Below, one piece after another: positions 1-7,221 of a DNA stretch of 10,802 nt. The DNA is taken from positions 1 to 10,802 of the forward strand of contig JAHHLP010000014.1 of NCBI GenBank assembly GCA_018679295.1, written 5' to 3'. A program made the position numbers and the translations under genes. How positions within the stretch are numbered: position 1 is the stretch's first letter; every line of letters starts with the position of its first letter. Source of the DNA: Rhodothermia bacterium (lineage in GTDB: Bacteria > Bacteroidota > Rhodothermia > Rhodothermales > JABDKH01). Below the pieces are notes generated by a model. It saw nothing but the letters and a program-made list of their open reading frames with translations. It made no database searches and had not been told where the DNA came from.

Positions 1-821
1 ACGTGGGCCAGGTGCGTGAGGCGGCGCGCATCGTGGATCGGTCCGAGCCCGATCTCATCGACATTAATTTTGGTTGCCCCGTCAAGAAGGTAGTCTGCAA
101 GGATGGAGGTGCGGGGATACTGCGCAATCTGCCCAAGATGCGCCAGATAACTGAGGCGGTGCTGGAGGAGTCGTCCCGCCCCGTCACGGTCAAGACTCGT
201 CTTGGTTGGGACGACAACTCCATCCGAATTGTCGAAGTGGCACGGATGCTCGAGGATATTGGCGTTGAGGCTCTGGCCGTTCACGCCAGGACGCGATCGC
301 AGATGTACAAGGGTGAAGCCCGATGGTCATGGTTCCGGCGAATTCGAGAGGAGTCCGGGCTGACGATTCCGCTCATCGGCAACGGCGATGCCACGAGCCC
401 GGAGCGCATCAGGGACATGTTCGATGAGACCGGTGTCGATGCCGTTATGGTCGGACGGGGAGCGATTGGCAACCCCTGGATATTCCGCGACGCTCGCGTG
501 TACATGGAAACGGGAGAACTCCCGCCGCCACCATCGTGGGACGAGCGTGTCTCAGTCGTTGCAGAGCACCTGAAGCTGAAGTGCGAGTGGCTCGGGGAGC
601 ACAAGGGCGTTCTGGAGATGCGCCGGATGTATGGCGGATATTTCAAGGGGTTTCGGAACGCTAGCGTTCTGCGTCAGCGCATCATGGAGGAGGGCACGGA
701 GGCCGGGGTGCTGGAGGTGCTGATGAACTTCGGCGAGGACGAGCCGAAGACGGCCATTCAGGTGCCGGCGACGCCGGTGGCACGATCCGTGAAGAAGGCG
801 GCGCTTCCGGTGGCGGTGTAG
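1..821 (+). CDS. dusB: tRNA-dihydrouridine synthase, DusB/NifR3 type (5' truncated by window edge)
   Basis: This is an FMN enzyme that reduces specific uridines in the D-loop of tRNA to dihydrouridine using NADPH, in the cytoplasm. Numbering from codon 3 of the window, the family signature INFGCPVKK lies at residues 21-29, and Cys25 is the expected catalytic cysteine that donates a proton. VTVKTRLGW (61-69), HARTR (94-98), NGD (127-129) and GRGAIGNPW (151-159) are the FMN- and phosphate-binding elements of the TIM barrel. The segment from about 185 to 236, with MRRMYGGYFKGF, matches the C-terminal helical tRNA-binding domain. The reading frame is open to the left edge. By comparison with E. 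coli DusB about 75 to 80 N-terminal residues are missing, so the GTG at position 3 is almost certainly an internal valine. The last 20 or so residues (after about 250) are not conserved. The gene converges on the DUF445 gene. DusB is favoured over DusA or DusC by the PVKKV and GEARW context. Confidence 0.93.
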   Translation, partial: VGQVREAARIVDRSEPDLIDINFGCPVKKVVCKDGGAGILRNLPKMRQITEAVLEESSRPVTVKTRLGWDDNSIRIVEVARMLEDIGVEALAVHARTRSQMYKGEARWSWFRRIREESGLTIPLIGNGDATSPERIRDMFDETGVDAVMVGRGAIGNPWIFRDARVYMETGELPPPPSWDERVSVVAEHLKLKCEWLGEHKGVLEMRRMYGGYFKGFRNASVLRQRIMEEGTEAGVLEVLMNFGEDEPKTAIQVPATPVARSVKKAALPVAV

Positions 822-869
822 CTACGTTCCGCAATCTGGATCCTCGTTCGCGAGCACGAAAGGAAAAAT

Positions 870-894
870 GGGTACCCGCGTTCGCGGGTATGAC
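870..894 (-). repeat. 25-bp palindromic repeat, copy 1
   Basis: This 25-mer is identical to 996-1020. Its core is TACCCGCG-TT-CGCGGGTA (872-889), which can fold as a 7-8 bp stem with a very small loop, and it is flanked by GG and TGAC. It resembles the widespread GTCAT-NCCCGCGAA-type intergenic repeats when read on the minus strand. Confidence 0.85.
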
Positions 895-901
895 TGTGGA
901 A

Positions 902-935
902 AGGGCATGACGATTCGAAGGGCATGACGATTCGA
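902..935. repeat. Perfect tandem duplication of a 17-bp unit
   Basis: AGGGCATGACGATTCGA occurs at 902-918 and again at 919-935 with no mismatch. The unit lies between the palindromic repeats and probably arose by slippage or recombination. Confidence 0.9.
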
Positions 936-937
936 AC

Positions 938-966
938 GTCACCCCGGACTCGATCCGGGGCCCATG
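938..966 (+). repeat. CCCCGGA/TCCGGGG hairpin repeat
   Basis: This is a perfect 7-bp stem, CCCCGGA (942-948) with TCCGGGG (954-960), and loop CTCGA, preceded by GTCA and followed by CCCATG. It resembles the GTCA-CCCCGGA-type dispersed repeats of many bacterial genomes. It faces copy 2 of the 25-mer, and together 937-1020 may form one composite element. Confidence 0.75.
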
Positions 967-995
967 CGAGGTTGCGGATACCTATTGCGCTGATT

Positions 996-1020
996 GGGTA
1001 CCCGCGTTCGCGGGTATGAC
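996..1020 (-). repeat. 25-bp palindromic repeat, copy 2
   Basis: This exact copy of 870-894 starts 10 bases past the stop codon of the DUF445 gene on the minus strand. The position suits a 3' mRNA hairpin or attenuating terminator for the five-gene operon, but no T tract follows on that strand. Confidence 0.85.
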
Positions 1021-1030
1021 GGCTGACAAT

Positions 1031-2407
1031 TCAGCCCGCGCCTTTCCGGAACTTATAAATCGTCTGGTCGATGAGGACCAGCACGCCTCCGGTCAAGGCA
1101 AATGCCGTAAGCGCGTAGACCGGGTGCCATATCACGAGCCCACCAATGCATCCAAGCACCCCTCCGAGGTACTTGATGTAGTTCAGCTGTTCGTTGGTCG
1201 ACCCTTTTATGAGATTTTCGAGCTGCTGCTCGTCGTAGTTCGACATGTTCTCGACGATCATGCTGTAGACGTCGAGGTTTTCGACAAATCCGAGGATGAT
1301 GCGCGTCGCCCATTCCTCAATCTCTTCCGATCGCGCCTCGATCTTCTCCGGCAGTCGGTCGAGGAGATCATCCATATCATCGAGAACCGCATCGAGGGAG
1401 GCTGGCAGTTCGCGGATGCTTTGGTCCAGGCGCCGCTGGAACTCATCTTCGTTGAGGAAGCGATATACCTTGAGGGCGAGGCCGCTTAGTCCCTGGCCGA
1501 TTTCCTGCTCGATCTTGTCAATCGTGAACTCCACGATACGCTTGCGAACGTCTTCAGACGCCACGACCTCGTCGAGGTACTGTGTAGTGAGCAGCTTCAG
1601 GTCGGTCCTGAAATCCGGATCCTCGATGACACCGCGGGTGACCGAAAGGGCCAGCTCCCTGTAACGTGGTATCACCTGCGACTCTTCGATCTTCTGCTTG
1701 ATGATCTGCTCATTGATGAGCTCTTCGGAGACCGCCTTCGCCAGCCGATAAATGACGCGCTGCCGCTGGGACGGAATCAGCCCTTGCCCAAAAATTGGTC
1801 GACGATTTCGCGGGTTGAACAGCATCGTAATCGCGAGCCAATTCGTCAGAAAGCCAATCAGGCCCGACACGGAGACGATCCGCAGCATGCCGGCCAGTTC
1901 GAGCTCGAGACCCAGCACCCGGATGGCTGCGTCGGGGAAATCCCATACAAAGGAGACCCCGAAGCCGATTCCCAGCAGAATGGGAAACAGCCGCAGTAGG
2001 GGAAGCAGTCGAGCGTGAGCACCCTCGGGCCTCGGCGGTGCAGGTGAAGGCTTCGGTGCGGGAGCGCGCGGCGGAAGGTGTTTGCGACCATAGCGAGTAA
2101 TGAGACCTCGAAGGTCACGGACTCGAGCCTTCGTAATCTCTTTCGCTTCGGGTAGCGTATGCGCCTGTCTGGTAACGACTACATCGGTGGATCCACCCTG
2201 GACGCTCTTTTCTGTCCCCCCATCACCTGCGTCATCGGTCGGAGAGACGTCCACGCGAGTGTTCGTGGTCTTCACCCGGTCGTCGGACGCCGCCTCGGGC
2301 TGCTCAGTGTTTTGTGTGCCGGGCCCGTCGTTGTCCGCGCGGACTTCATGCGCTTCGTCCGCTACCGACGGCTTGTCGCTGTTGTCTCTGTCGATACTAT
2401 CAGTCAT
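1031..2407 (-). CDS. DUF445 family membrane protein with long acidic N-terminal extension
   Basis: This 458-residue protein has the hallmarks of DUF445 (YheB/YjiN-type membrane proteins of unknown function). A hydrophobic segment carries GFLTNWLAITMLFNPR (185-200), followed by IFGQGLIPSQRQ (205-216). There is then a long mostly helical, charged middle (about 217-400) and a terminal double hydrophobic segment opening with IKYLGGVLG (411-419). Likely membrane spans are about 134-154, 173-195, 412-427 and 430-447. Residues 1-75 are acidic and low in hydrophobics, and 111-128 are proline rich; this stretch is probably disordered and is not part of the usual domain. The ATG start at 2405-2407 overlaps the end of the HD gene by 8 bases (ATGACTGA), which suggests translational coupling. 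It is the last gene of the mla-like operon, so a role in envelope maintenance is plausible but inferred. Confidence 0.88.
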   Translation of the reverse strand: MTDSIDRDNSDKPSVADEAHEVRADNDGPGTQNTEQPEAASDDRVKTTNTRVDVSPTDDAGDGGTEKSVQGGSTDVVVTRQAHTLPEAKEITKARVRDLRGLITRYGRKHLPPRAPAPKPSPAPPRPEGAHARLLPLLRLFPILLGIGFGVSFVWDFPDAAIRVLGLELELAGMLRIVSVSGLIGFLTNWLAITMLFNPRNRRPIFGQGLIPSQRQRVIYRLAKAVSEELINEQIIKQKIEESQVIPRYRELALSVTRGVIEDPDFRTDLKLLTTQYLDEVVASEDVRKRIVEFTIDKIEQEIGQGLSGLALKVYRFLNEDEFQRRLDQSIRELPASLDAVLDDMDDLLDRLPEKIEARSEEIEEWATRIILGFVENLDVYSMIVENMSNYDEQQLENLIKGSTNEQLNYIKYLGGVLGCIGGLVIWHPVYALTAFALTGGVLVLIDQTIYKFRKGAG

Positions 2408-2966
2408 CCGCGCGACGGAATCCCAACCGCTCTGCGTCTTTCTGCATGCCGGATATCACGCGTGTCAGGTGTTCGTCGAAATCGACTCCTAACTCGTGGG
2501 CACCCTGATAGACGTCATCGCGACTCACTGCGGCTGCGAACGCTTTGTCCTTGAGTTTCTTCTTGACGGACTTGGGCTTCAGTCCGTCGAGTCCGGTGGG
2601 TCGCACGTAGCCAACTGCCGTAATGAATCCAGCAAGTTCGTCGACCGCAAAAAGCGTCTTCGCCAGCAGTGAGGTGCGCGGCACGCCGCTATACTGCGCG
2701 TGGCCTAGTATCGCCTCGATAACCTCTTCGGGATAGCCTTTCGATCGCAACACCTCGACGCCGACAAAGGGGTGCTCATCTGCCGTCGGATGCTTTTCGT
2801 AATCCATATCGTGGAGCAGCCCTGTGATCCGCCAAAGCTCTTCGTTCTCTCCAAAGTGGCCTGCGTATTCCGCCATGGCAGCTTCCACTGCATACGCATG
2901 GCGCCGAAGACTCTCTGTCTTCGTCCACTCGTGAAAGAGATCCAGCGCTTCCTTGTAGTTCGGCAT
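2400..2966 (-). CDS. HD (HDIG-type) domain phosphohydrolase
   Basis: This 188-residue cytoplasmic protein has a predicted metal-dependent phosphohydrolase fold. Visible metal ligands are His23 (LRRHAYAVE), His52-Asp53 (GLLHDMDYEKHP), His89 (LGHAQY) and Asp109 (FAVDELAG), the order expected for an HDIG-type single-domain protein. No regulatory or second catalytic domain is present. The substrate cannot be read from the sequence; a nucleotide or small phosphate ester is the usual expectation for the superfamily. The start lies 3 bases after the mlaD-like stop, and the end overlaps the DUF445 start by 8 bases, so it sits tightly inside the lipid-transport operon. No clear Shine-Dalgarno sequence is seen, consistent with coupling to the upstream gene. 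Confidence 0.87.
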   Translation of the reverse strand: MPNYKEALDLFHEWTKTESLRRHAYAVEAAMAEYAGHFGENEELWRITGLLHDMDYEKHPTADEHPFVGVEVLRSKGYPEEVIEAILGHAQYSGVPRTSLLAKTLFAVDELAGFITAVGYVRPTGLDGLKPKSVKKKLKDKAFAAAVSRDDVYQGAHELGVDFDEHLTRVISGMQKDAERLGFRRADD

Positions 2967-2969
2967 GGC

Positions 2970-3905
2970 CTATAGGATGTCGACGATCTTTAGTTCACGG
3001 AGGTATCTGCGTGGGTGTTTCTTGAAGTCGACAAGCACCTGGTTAAGGCTTACAACGGCCGAGTCCAGATGAACGTAGAGGCCGTCGTCGTTGATCAGTT
3101 TGCCAAGTGTGCCGTCGCCCGCTTCGATCTTCGCCGCAACCGCATCGAGCCGGGCCGTGGTCGTCTTAAGCGACTGCATGAGCTCGTCGAGCGACTGCAT
3201 CGAGCTGCGCATATCCGCCACTGCGTATGAGAGCGAGTCACCCTGTTCGTCCATCGCATGCTTAAATGAACCGCTGATGCTCTCGAGGTTCTCGAGGATG
3301 CCACCGAGATGAGCTGACTCCTCGCGGATCGTCGTCTCAAGTGCGGAGGCTGTGCCCCGCAACGCGCCGATGGTTCGTCGGAGATCCGACGACGGATTGC
3401 CAAGCAGCTCGGACGTAGCGCTGAGTGTCGCGTCCAAATTGGTAAGAACGCTGTCCGCCTTGTTTGCCAGTTCCGGCGCTCTTCGAGAGACCTCGGCCAG
3501 AATGTCTGCTCCGTCGGGCGCGTTATCGACGCGACCTCCGGGAGGGATCGCAGGGTTGCCACGGTGCCCGAGACTCAGATCGATGCGCACACCCCCAAGC
3601 GCGTCGATACCGGCGACCTCCGCTGTGGTACCGAAGGGCACCTTGATGCTTTGATCGACCTTGAAACGAACTCGAATGCTGTCTATCTCCTGTTCGTACA
3701 CAACGTCGGTGACTGAGCCTACCTTCACACCGCTCACCCGAACGGGATTCCCGGCAATCAGCCCGCCAGCGTCATCGACGACCGCATAATAGCCACTGGT
3801 TCCGCTGAAAAGCGGTATGTCCTTCAGGTAGCGTATACCGAAGACGAAGATCGCTACGGTAACCACGATCGCAAGCCCAACCTTCAGTTCATTAGCAAAT
3901 CTCAC
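2970..3905 (-). CDS. mlaD: MlaD-like MCE-domain lipid-binding protein
   Basis: This is the substrate-binding component of an MCE-type ABC transporter that moves phospholipid between the inner and outer membranes. One N-terminal membrane span (about 9-24) anchors it in the inner membrane. The MCE domain covers about 37-113 with GNPVRVSGVKVGSV (52-65) and a DALGGVRIDLSLG end (101-113), then PPGGRVDNAP (121-130). Residues 135-300 form a long helical, coiled-coil-prone tail. The C-terminus carries GDGTLGKLINDDGLY (263-277) and DFKKHPRRYLR (293-303). At 311 residues it is much longer than E. coli MlaD (183). The start is GTG: the frame upstream meets a TGA before any other good start codon. It lies 35 bases after the ATPase gene with only a weak ribosome-binding site. 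A Mla, Ttg2 or Mce label is equally possible by homology. Confidence 0.9.
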   Translation of the reverse strand: MRFANELKVGLAIVVTVAIFVFGIRYLKDIPLFSGTSGYYAVVDDAGGLIAGNPVRVSGVKVGSVTDVVYEQEIDSIRVRFKVDQSIKVPFGTTAEVAGIDALGGVRIDLSLGHRGNPAIPPGGRVDNAPDGADILAEVSRRAPELANKADSVLTNLDATLSATSELLGNPSSDLRRTIGALRGTASALETTIREESAHLGGILENLESISGSFKHAMDEQGDSLSYAVADMRSSMQSLDELMQSLKTTTARLDAVAAKIEAGDGTLGKLINDDGLYVHLDSAVVSLNQVLVDFKKHPRRYLRELKIVDIL

Positions 3906-3940
3906 TATGCAAGCACCGATTCATTCTTAGGGACTCGTTT

Positions 3941-4702
3941 CTATTGTTGTGATTCACTGAGGGACATGCCGATCTGGTATTCACTCGCTCGCACAAAATT
4001 GCAGACCACGCGATCCTCGCAAAGGTGCAGATCCTGAATCGTGCCGGACCAGTGAATGGTGCCGCCATGCACGAGCGCCGCCCGGTCAGCGACGTCTAGC
4101 ACCGAGTGCATGTCGTGCGTCACTACGATACTCGTTACGCTGAGTTGCTCGGCGAGAGCGGTGATCAGTTCGTTGATCGTGTTCGATGTTTCCGGGTCGA
4201 GTCCGCTTGTTGGCTCGTCATACAAAATGTAGCGAGGTCGAAGGGAGACGGCACGCGCGAGCGCGACGCGCTTGCGCATACCACCTGATAGCTCGGCTGG
4301 ATACTTGGAACCGACATCCGGGAGGTTAACCATCATCAGGCATTCCTCAACCTCCTTCTTGATCGCGTCGTCCGTCATGCTGGTGAAGGTGCGTAGCGGG
4401 AATGCCACGTTCTCGAACGAGTCCAGCGAGTCAAACAGTGCACCACCCTGGAACAGAACGCCGAACTGCCGCCGCACTTCCTGCAGCTCGTCATAGTCAA
4501 TCTTATTGATGTCAGTGCCGTCAATAAGGACGTGTCCTGAATCTGGTCGCAGTAATCCAATCAGGTGCTTCATCAGTACGCTCTTACCGGATCCACTGCG
4601 TCCGATGATGGCGAGTGTTTCGCTTTCATGGACCTGGAGAGAGACATTCTTCAAGACCGGCTTGCCGCCGAAACTCTTGTCGATATTGCGAACATCAATC
4701 AT
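3941..4702 (-). CDS. mlaF: MlaF-like ABC transporter ATP-binding protein
   Basis: This 253-residue ATPase powers the MCE lipid transporter from the cytoplasmic face. All catalytic elements are intact: Walker A GRSGSGKS (34-41), Q-loop Gln85 in LFQGGALFDSL, signature LSGGM (138-142), Walker B ILYDEP (159-164), D-loop SGLD (166-169) and H-loop His196 in VVTHDM. The FQGGALFDSL and SGGMRKRVALARA wording is characteristic of the MlaF/Ttg2A branch rather than of amino-acid importers. The C-terminus (about 232-253) extends past the nucleotide-binding core; in E. coli MlaF the corresponding tail binds another subunit, and that function is not claimed here. It starts 6 bases after the permease stop codon and lies upstream of the mlaD-like gene. 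Confidence 0.95.
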   Translation of the reverse strand: MIDVRNIDKSFGGKPVLKNVSLQVHESETLAIIGRSGSGKSVLMKHLIGLLRPDSGHVLIDGTDINKIDYDELQEVRRQFGVLFQGGALFDSLDSFENVAFPLRTFTSMTDDAIKKEVEECLMMVNLPDVGSKYPAELSGGMRKRVALARAVSLRPRYILYDEPTSGLDPETSNTINELITALAEQLSVTSIVVTHDMHSVLDVADRAALVHGGTIHWSGTIQDLHLCEDRVVCNFVRASEYQIGMSLSESQQ

Positions 4703-4708
4703 AAGTCA

Positions 4709-5470
4709 CTAGAGAAGAGCGGCAGCGAGGACAAGATCGGCGATCAGTATGTACACACAGCTCGTAACCGCAGCCTGGGTTGTAGCGCGGCCAACTCCTT
4801 CCGCACCGCCCTCGGTGAAGTATCCTTTGTAGCACGAGATGGCGGTGATTGCGAATCCAAAGACAAACGACTTGATGAGTCCGAAGATGGGGTCGAAAGG
4901 CTTGAAGAACTCGCGAGCGCCGTCGATGAATTCGCCAATCGGAACGGCACCTGTAAGCGAGCCCACGAAGGCGCCGCCGGCCACCCCCACGAAGCAAGCT
5001 GTCGCGTAGAGGACGGGAAACATCAGCACACCTGCGACCACGCGCGGCACGATGAGATATCCGATTGAGTTGAGTCCCATCGCTTCGAGAGCATCAATCT
5101 GCTCTGTCACCCTCATCGTACCTAATTCGGCAGCAATCCGGGCACCGACCCTTCCGGCAAGGAGAAACCCGGTAACAACCGCCCCCAGCTCAAGGATCAC
5201 GGAAGGAACGACGACCGCTCCGATCACGCTTTTTGGGATAAACGGCGACACCAACTGGTAGGCCGTCTGCACCGTGGTCACCGCCCCGGAAAACAGCGCT
5301 GCCAGCGCAACGATCGGGATCGAATCGATGCCGATCTTAACCATCTGATCGACGATGTTCTTCCAATACAGTCGGAACTCCCCGATGGACCCGAAGGCCT
5401 TGGCCATCAGCAGTACGAACCGGCCCAACGCCTCCGCAGGCTGCAACACGCGAGTGATGAGTTCAGGCAT
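4709..5470 (-). CDS. mlaE: MlaE-like permease of an MCE-type lipid ABC transporter
   Basis: This integral inner-membrane permease pairs with the MlaF-like ATPase and the MCE protein. Using the ATG at 5470-5468 gives 253 residues, close to E. coli MlaE (260). The family signature ELGTMRVTEQIDALEAMG spans 115-132, and GYFTEGGAEGVGRATT lies near the end (216-231). About five hydrophobic segments are seen (roughly 48-72, 83-107, 137-172, 195-213 and 234-253). The open frame continues upstream to 5638, adding 56 residues that contain no hydrophobic or family-like segment and run into the divergent promoter region; that extension is rejected. No Shine-Dalgarno sequence precedes the chosen start. 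It is the first gene of the operon. The usual family job is keeping outer-membrane lipid asymmetry; the direction of transport cannot be judged here. Confidence 0.93.
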   Translation of the reverse strand: MPELITRVLQPAEALGRFVLLMAKAFGSIGEFRLYWKNIVDQMVKIGIDSIPIVALAALFSGAVTTVQTAYQLVSPFIPKSVIGAVVVPSVILELGAVVTGFLLAGRVGARIAAELGTMRVTEQIDALEAMGLNSIGYLIVPRVVAGVLMFPVLYATACFVGVAGGAFVGSLTGAVPIGEFIDGAREFFKPFDPIFGLIKSFVFGFAITAISCYKGYFTEGGAEGVGRATTQAAVTSCVYILIADLVLAAALL

Positions 5471-5726
5471 GAATTTTTTGGCGAACGCCGTCGACGGATT
5501 TTGAAGATAGTTTCCCGCCGTCGGGTCGCAAACTAATTGGATTTGCAGTCTTGCGGAATGAACGGGGCACGTCTTGGTTCCGGTCATCGCGATAGCTTTA
5601 CGGGAGAACGGCGGGTATTCGTATTCTCGCGCAGGCACACTGTTAATTTCCGCCTCTATCTCCCTTATCGTATCATTCTCTTTGCGAACTCAAGTCCCGC
5701 CCCGATCCCGCTACAAGCATATCCGG
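5471..5726. promoter_or_regulatory. Divergent intergenic region between mlaE and radA
   Basis: These 256 bases separate two divergent starts and must hold the promoters of both units unless they lie inside the genes. Apart from the minus-strand candidate, a weak + strand candidate is TTG (5574-5576), 16 bases, TAGCTTTA (5593-5600), which would leave a leader of more than 100 bases. No operator palindrome or riboswitch-like structure was recognised. Open frames extend into it from both sides but look non-coding. Confidence 0.4.
5502..5532 (-). promoter_or_regulatory. Candidate promoter for the mla-like operon
   Basis: On the minus strand TTTG (5529-5532) is followed after 19 bases by TATCTTCA (5502-5509). 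This resembles the Bacteroidota primary-sigma pattern of TTTG, 19 to 21 bases, TAnnTTTG, with two mismatches in the -7 box. It would place the transcript start about 25 bases before the mlaE start. It depends on the assumed lineage and is only a pattern match. Confidence 0.25.
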
Positions 5727-7088
5727 ATGGCCAAAACGAAGACCCAGTACGTGTGTCAGGTTTGCGGCACGGCCGTGCCCAAGTGGATGGGTCAGTGTAA
5801 CGGGTGCGGTGGCTGGAATACCCTCGTTGAAGAATTCCAGCGGACCGCAGTGCGAACTCCTGTGGGTCCAACGCTGTCCGCGGTCGGCGATGAGCACCCT
5901 AAGCGGCTCGCCGAGGTTTCGCTTGACGCAGAAGTGCGTCTTCGGACGGGGATTTCGGAGTTCGATCGCGTGCTCGGTGGCGGCATCGTACGCGGCTCGC
6001 TCATACTGCTTGCAGGAGACCCCGGAATTGGCAAGAGCACGTTGATGACCGTGCTCGGCCGGCACCTTGGCGATACCGTAATCCTCTACGTCACGGGCGA
6101 AGAATCCCTTCGGCAGGTGAAGATGAGAGCCGAGAGGCTGGAAGTGGATTCAGCTAGCACGCATGTCCTCGCTCAGACTAACGTTGAGCTTATCGCGGAG
6201 GCGACCCGCGAGTTGATGCCCGACATCCTGATTATCGATTCCGTCCAGACCCTTTACCGTCCGGATCTCGACAGTGCTCCGGGCTCCGTAAGTCAGGTTC
6301 GCGAGAGCGCGTCCACAATCCTCCGCATTGCAAAGTCGCTCGAGGTTCCGACATTCATCATCGGCCACGTCACCAAGTCGGGAGCCATCGCGGGACCGCG
6401 GGTCCTCGAGCACATGGTCGATACGGTCCTGCAGTTGGAGGGCGACCGGCATCACTCGTTCCGCATACTTCGAGCGGCTAAGAACCGCTTTGGATCGACC
6501 AACGAGATCGGAATTTTCGAAATGACCTCCTCGGGCATCCGGGAGGTCGACAACCCGAGCGAGATATTTCTATCGGATCGGTCGGAAGACGTCAGCGGAT
6601 CGGCTGTGGTATGCTCCGTAGAGGGGTCACGGCCGGTCCTCGTCGAGATTCAGTCTCTCGTGGCCCAAACATCGTACGCGACACCGCAGCGGACCACAAC
6701 AGGTTACGACGGCAGAAGGTTACAGATGCTCCTTGCAGTGCTCGAGAAGCGCGAGGGACTACAGCTGTCCGGGCAGGACGTCTTCATAAACATAGCGGGC
6801 GGCGTTCGCCTTGAAGAGCCTGCCGTTGACATGGGTGTAATAGTCGCCACGGCGTCCTCGTTTCGAAACGTACCTGTCGCTCGTCGATCGGTCTTCATCG
6901 GTGAGGTCGGTCTTGGTGGGGAAATACGTTCGGTAACGCAGATCGGCCTGCGACTCCGTGAGGCCTCGAAGCTCGGATTCGACCGGGCATTTGTCCCTGC
7001 AGGAAATGCGGACGCCATGGAGGCAGGGGTTGACATCGAGGTCGTTCCGGTGCGGGATGTTTCCGAACTGCTGGAAGCGGCCCTGTGA
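5727..7088 (+). CDS. radA: DNA repair protein RadA (Sms)
   Basis: RadA is a cytoplasmic RecA-like ATPase that promotes branch migration of recombination intermediates and aids repair of stalled forks. The 453-residue product has three intact regions. An N-terminal zinc finger is formed by Cys10, Cys13, Cys24 and Cys27. The RecA-like core has Walker A GDPGIGKS (97-104), Walker B ILIIDS (167-172) and the RadA-specific KNRFG motif (252-256). The Lon-protease-like C-terminal domain includes the IGEVGLGGEIR stretch (391-401). The ATG at 5727 is chosen because the product then begins three residues before the family-typical start of the finger region and matches the usual length (about 455 to 460). 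The in-frame extension back to 5574 adds 51 residues with no resemblance to RadA. The gene appears to be a single-gene unit, with no clear intrinsic terminator after it. Confidence 0.97.
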   Translation: MAKTKTQYVCQVCGTAVPKWMGQCNGCGGWNTLVEEFQRTAVRTPVGPTLSAVGDEHPKRLAEVSLDAEVRLRTGISEFDRVLGGGIVRGSLILLAGDPGIGKSTLMTVLGRHLGDTVILYVTGEESLRQVKMRAERLEVDSASTHVLAQTNVELIAEATRELMPDILIIDSVQTLYRPDLDSAPGSVSQVRESASTILRIAKSLEVPTFIIGHVTKSGAIAGPRVLEHMVDTVLQLEGDRHHSFRILRAAKNRFGSTNEIGIFEMTSSGIREVDNPSEIFLSDRSEDVSGSAVVCSVEGSRPVLVEIQSLVAQTSYATPQRTTTGYDGRRLQMLLAVLEKREGLQLSGQDVFINIAGGVRLEEPAVDMGVIVATASSFRNVPVARRSVFIGEVGLGGEIRSVTQIGLRLREASKLGFDRAFVPAGNADAMEAGVDIEVVPVRDVSELLEAAL

Positions 7089-7221
7089 GCCATTTCAAGC
7101 TACTTTGGTCAAGGCCTTCTGATGGAGTCCGATAGGACAATATCCCGCGATTCGATACGTTTAAAACCCGGCGACGCTCGTTAAAGCCGTTGCCAGAACA
7201 AGCCTAGTCAAACAACCTCGG

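Larger units (their letters stand above)
822..1030. repeat. Convergent intergenic region filled with palindromic dispersed-type repeats
   Basis: These 209 bases between the stops of dusB (+) and the DUF445 gene (-) hold no credible gene. They contain two identical 25-base palindromic elements (870-894, 996-1020), a perfect tandem duplication of a 17-base unit (902-935) and a CCCCGGA-CTCGA-TCCGGGG hairpin (942-960). The minus-strand reading of the 25-mer gives the peptide VIPANAGTH, a type of sequence often seen in spurious ORFs made by dispersed repeats. The hairpins could end transcription from both converging units, although only the copy at 870-894 is followed, on the minus strand, by a T-rich tract (ATTTTTCC). 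Confidence 0.75.

Noticed and set aside
682..942. Minus-strand open frame containing VIPANAGTH
   Set aside because: The peptide comes from the palindromic repeat and antisense of dusB; such frames are known annotation artefacts.
870..1020. CRISPR-like array
   Set aside because: There are only two copies of the 25-mer, with one 101-base interval that itself contains repeats, and no cas genes nearby.
1016..1489. Plus-strand open frame of 157 codons opposite the DUF445 gene
   Set aside because: It mirrors conserved DUF445 codons on the other strand and has no independent support.
5471..5638. 56-residue N-terminal extension of the mlaE reading frame
   Set aside because: It contains no membrane span or family-like sequence, makes the protein too long for the family, and runs into the divergent promoter region.
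5574..5726. 51-residue N-terminal extension of the radA reading frame
   Set aside because: RadA proteins start just before the CxxC zinc finger; the ATG at 5727 gives the usual length.
7156..7163. TACGTTTA as a -7 promoter box for the sigma-factor gene
   Set aside because: It resembles TAnnTTTG, but no TTG element occurs 19-21 bases upstream, so a promoter call is not supported.
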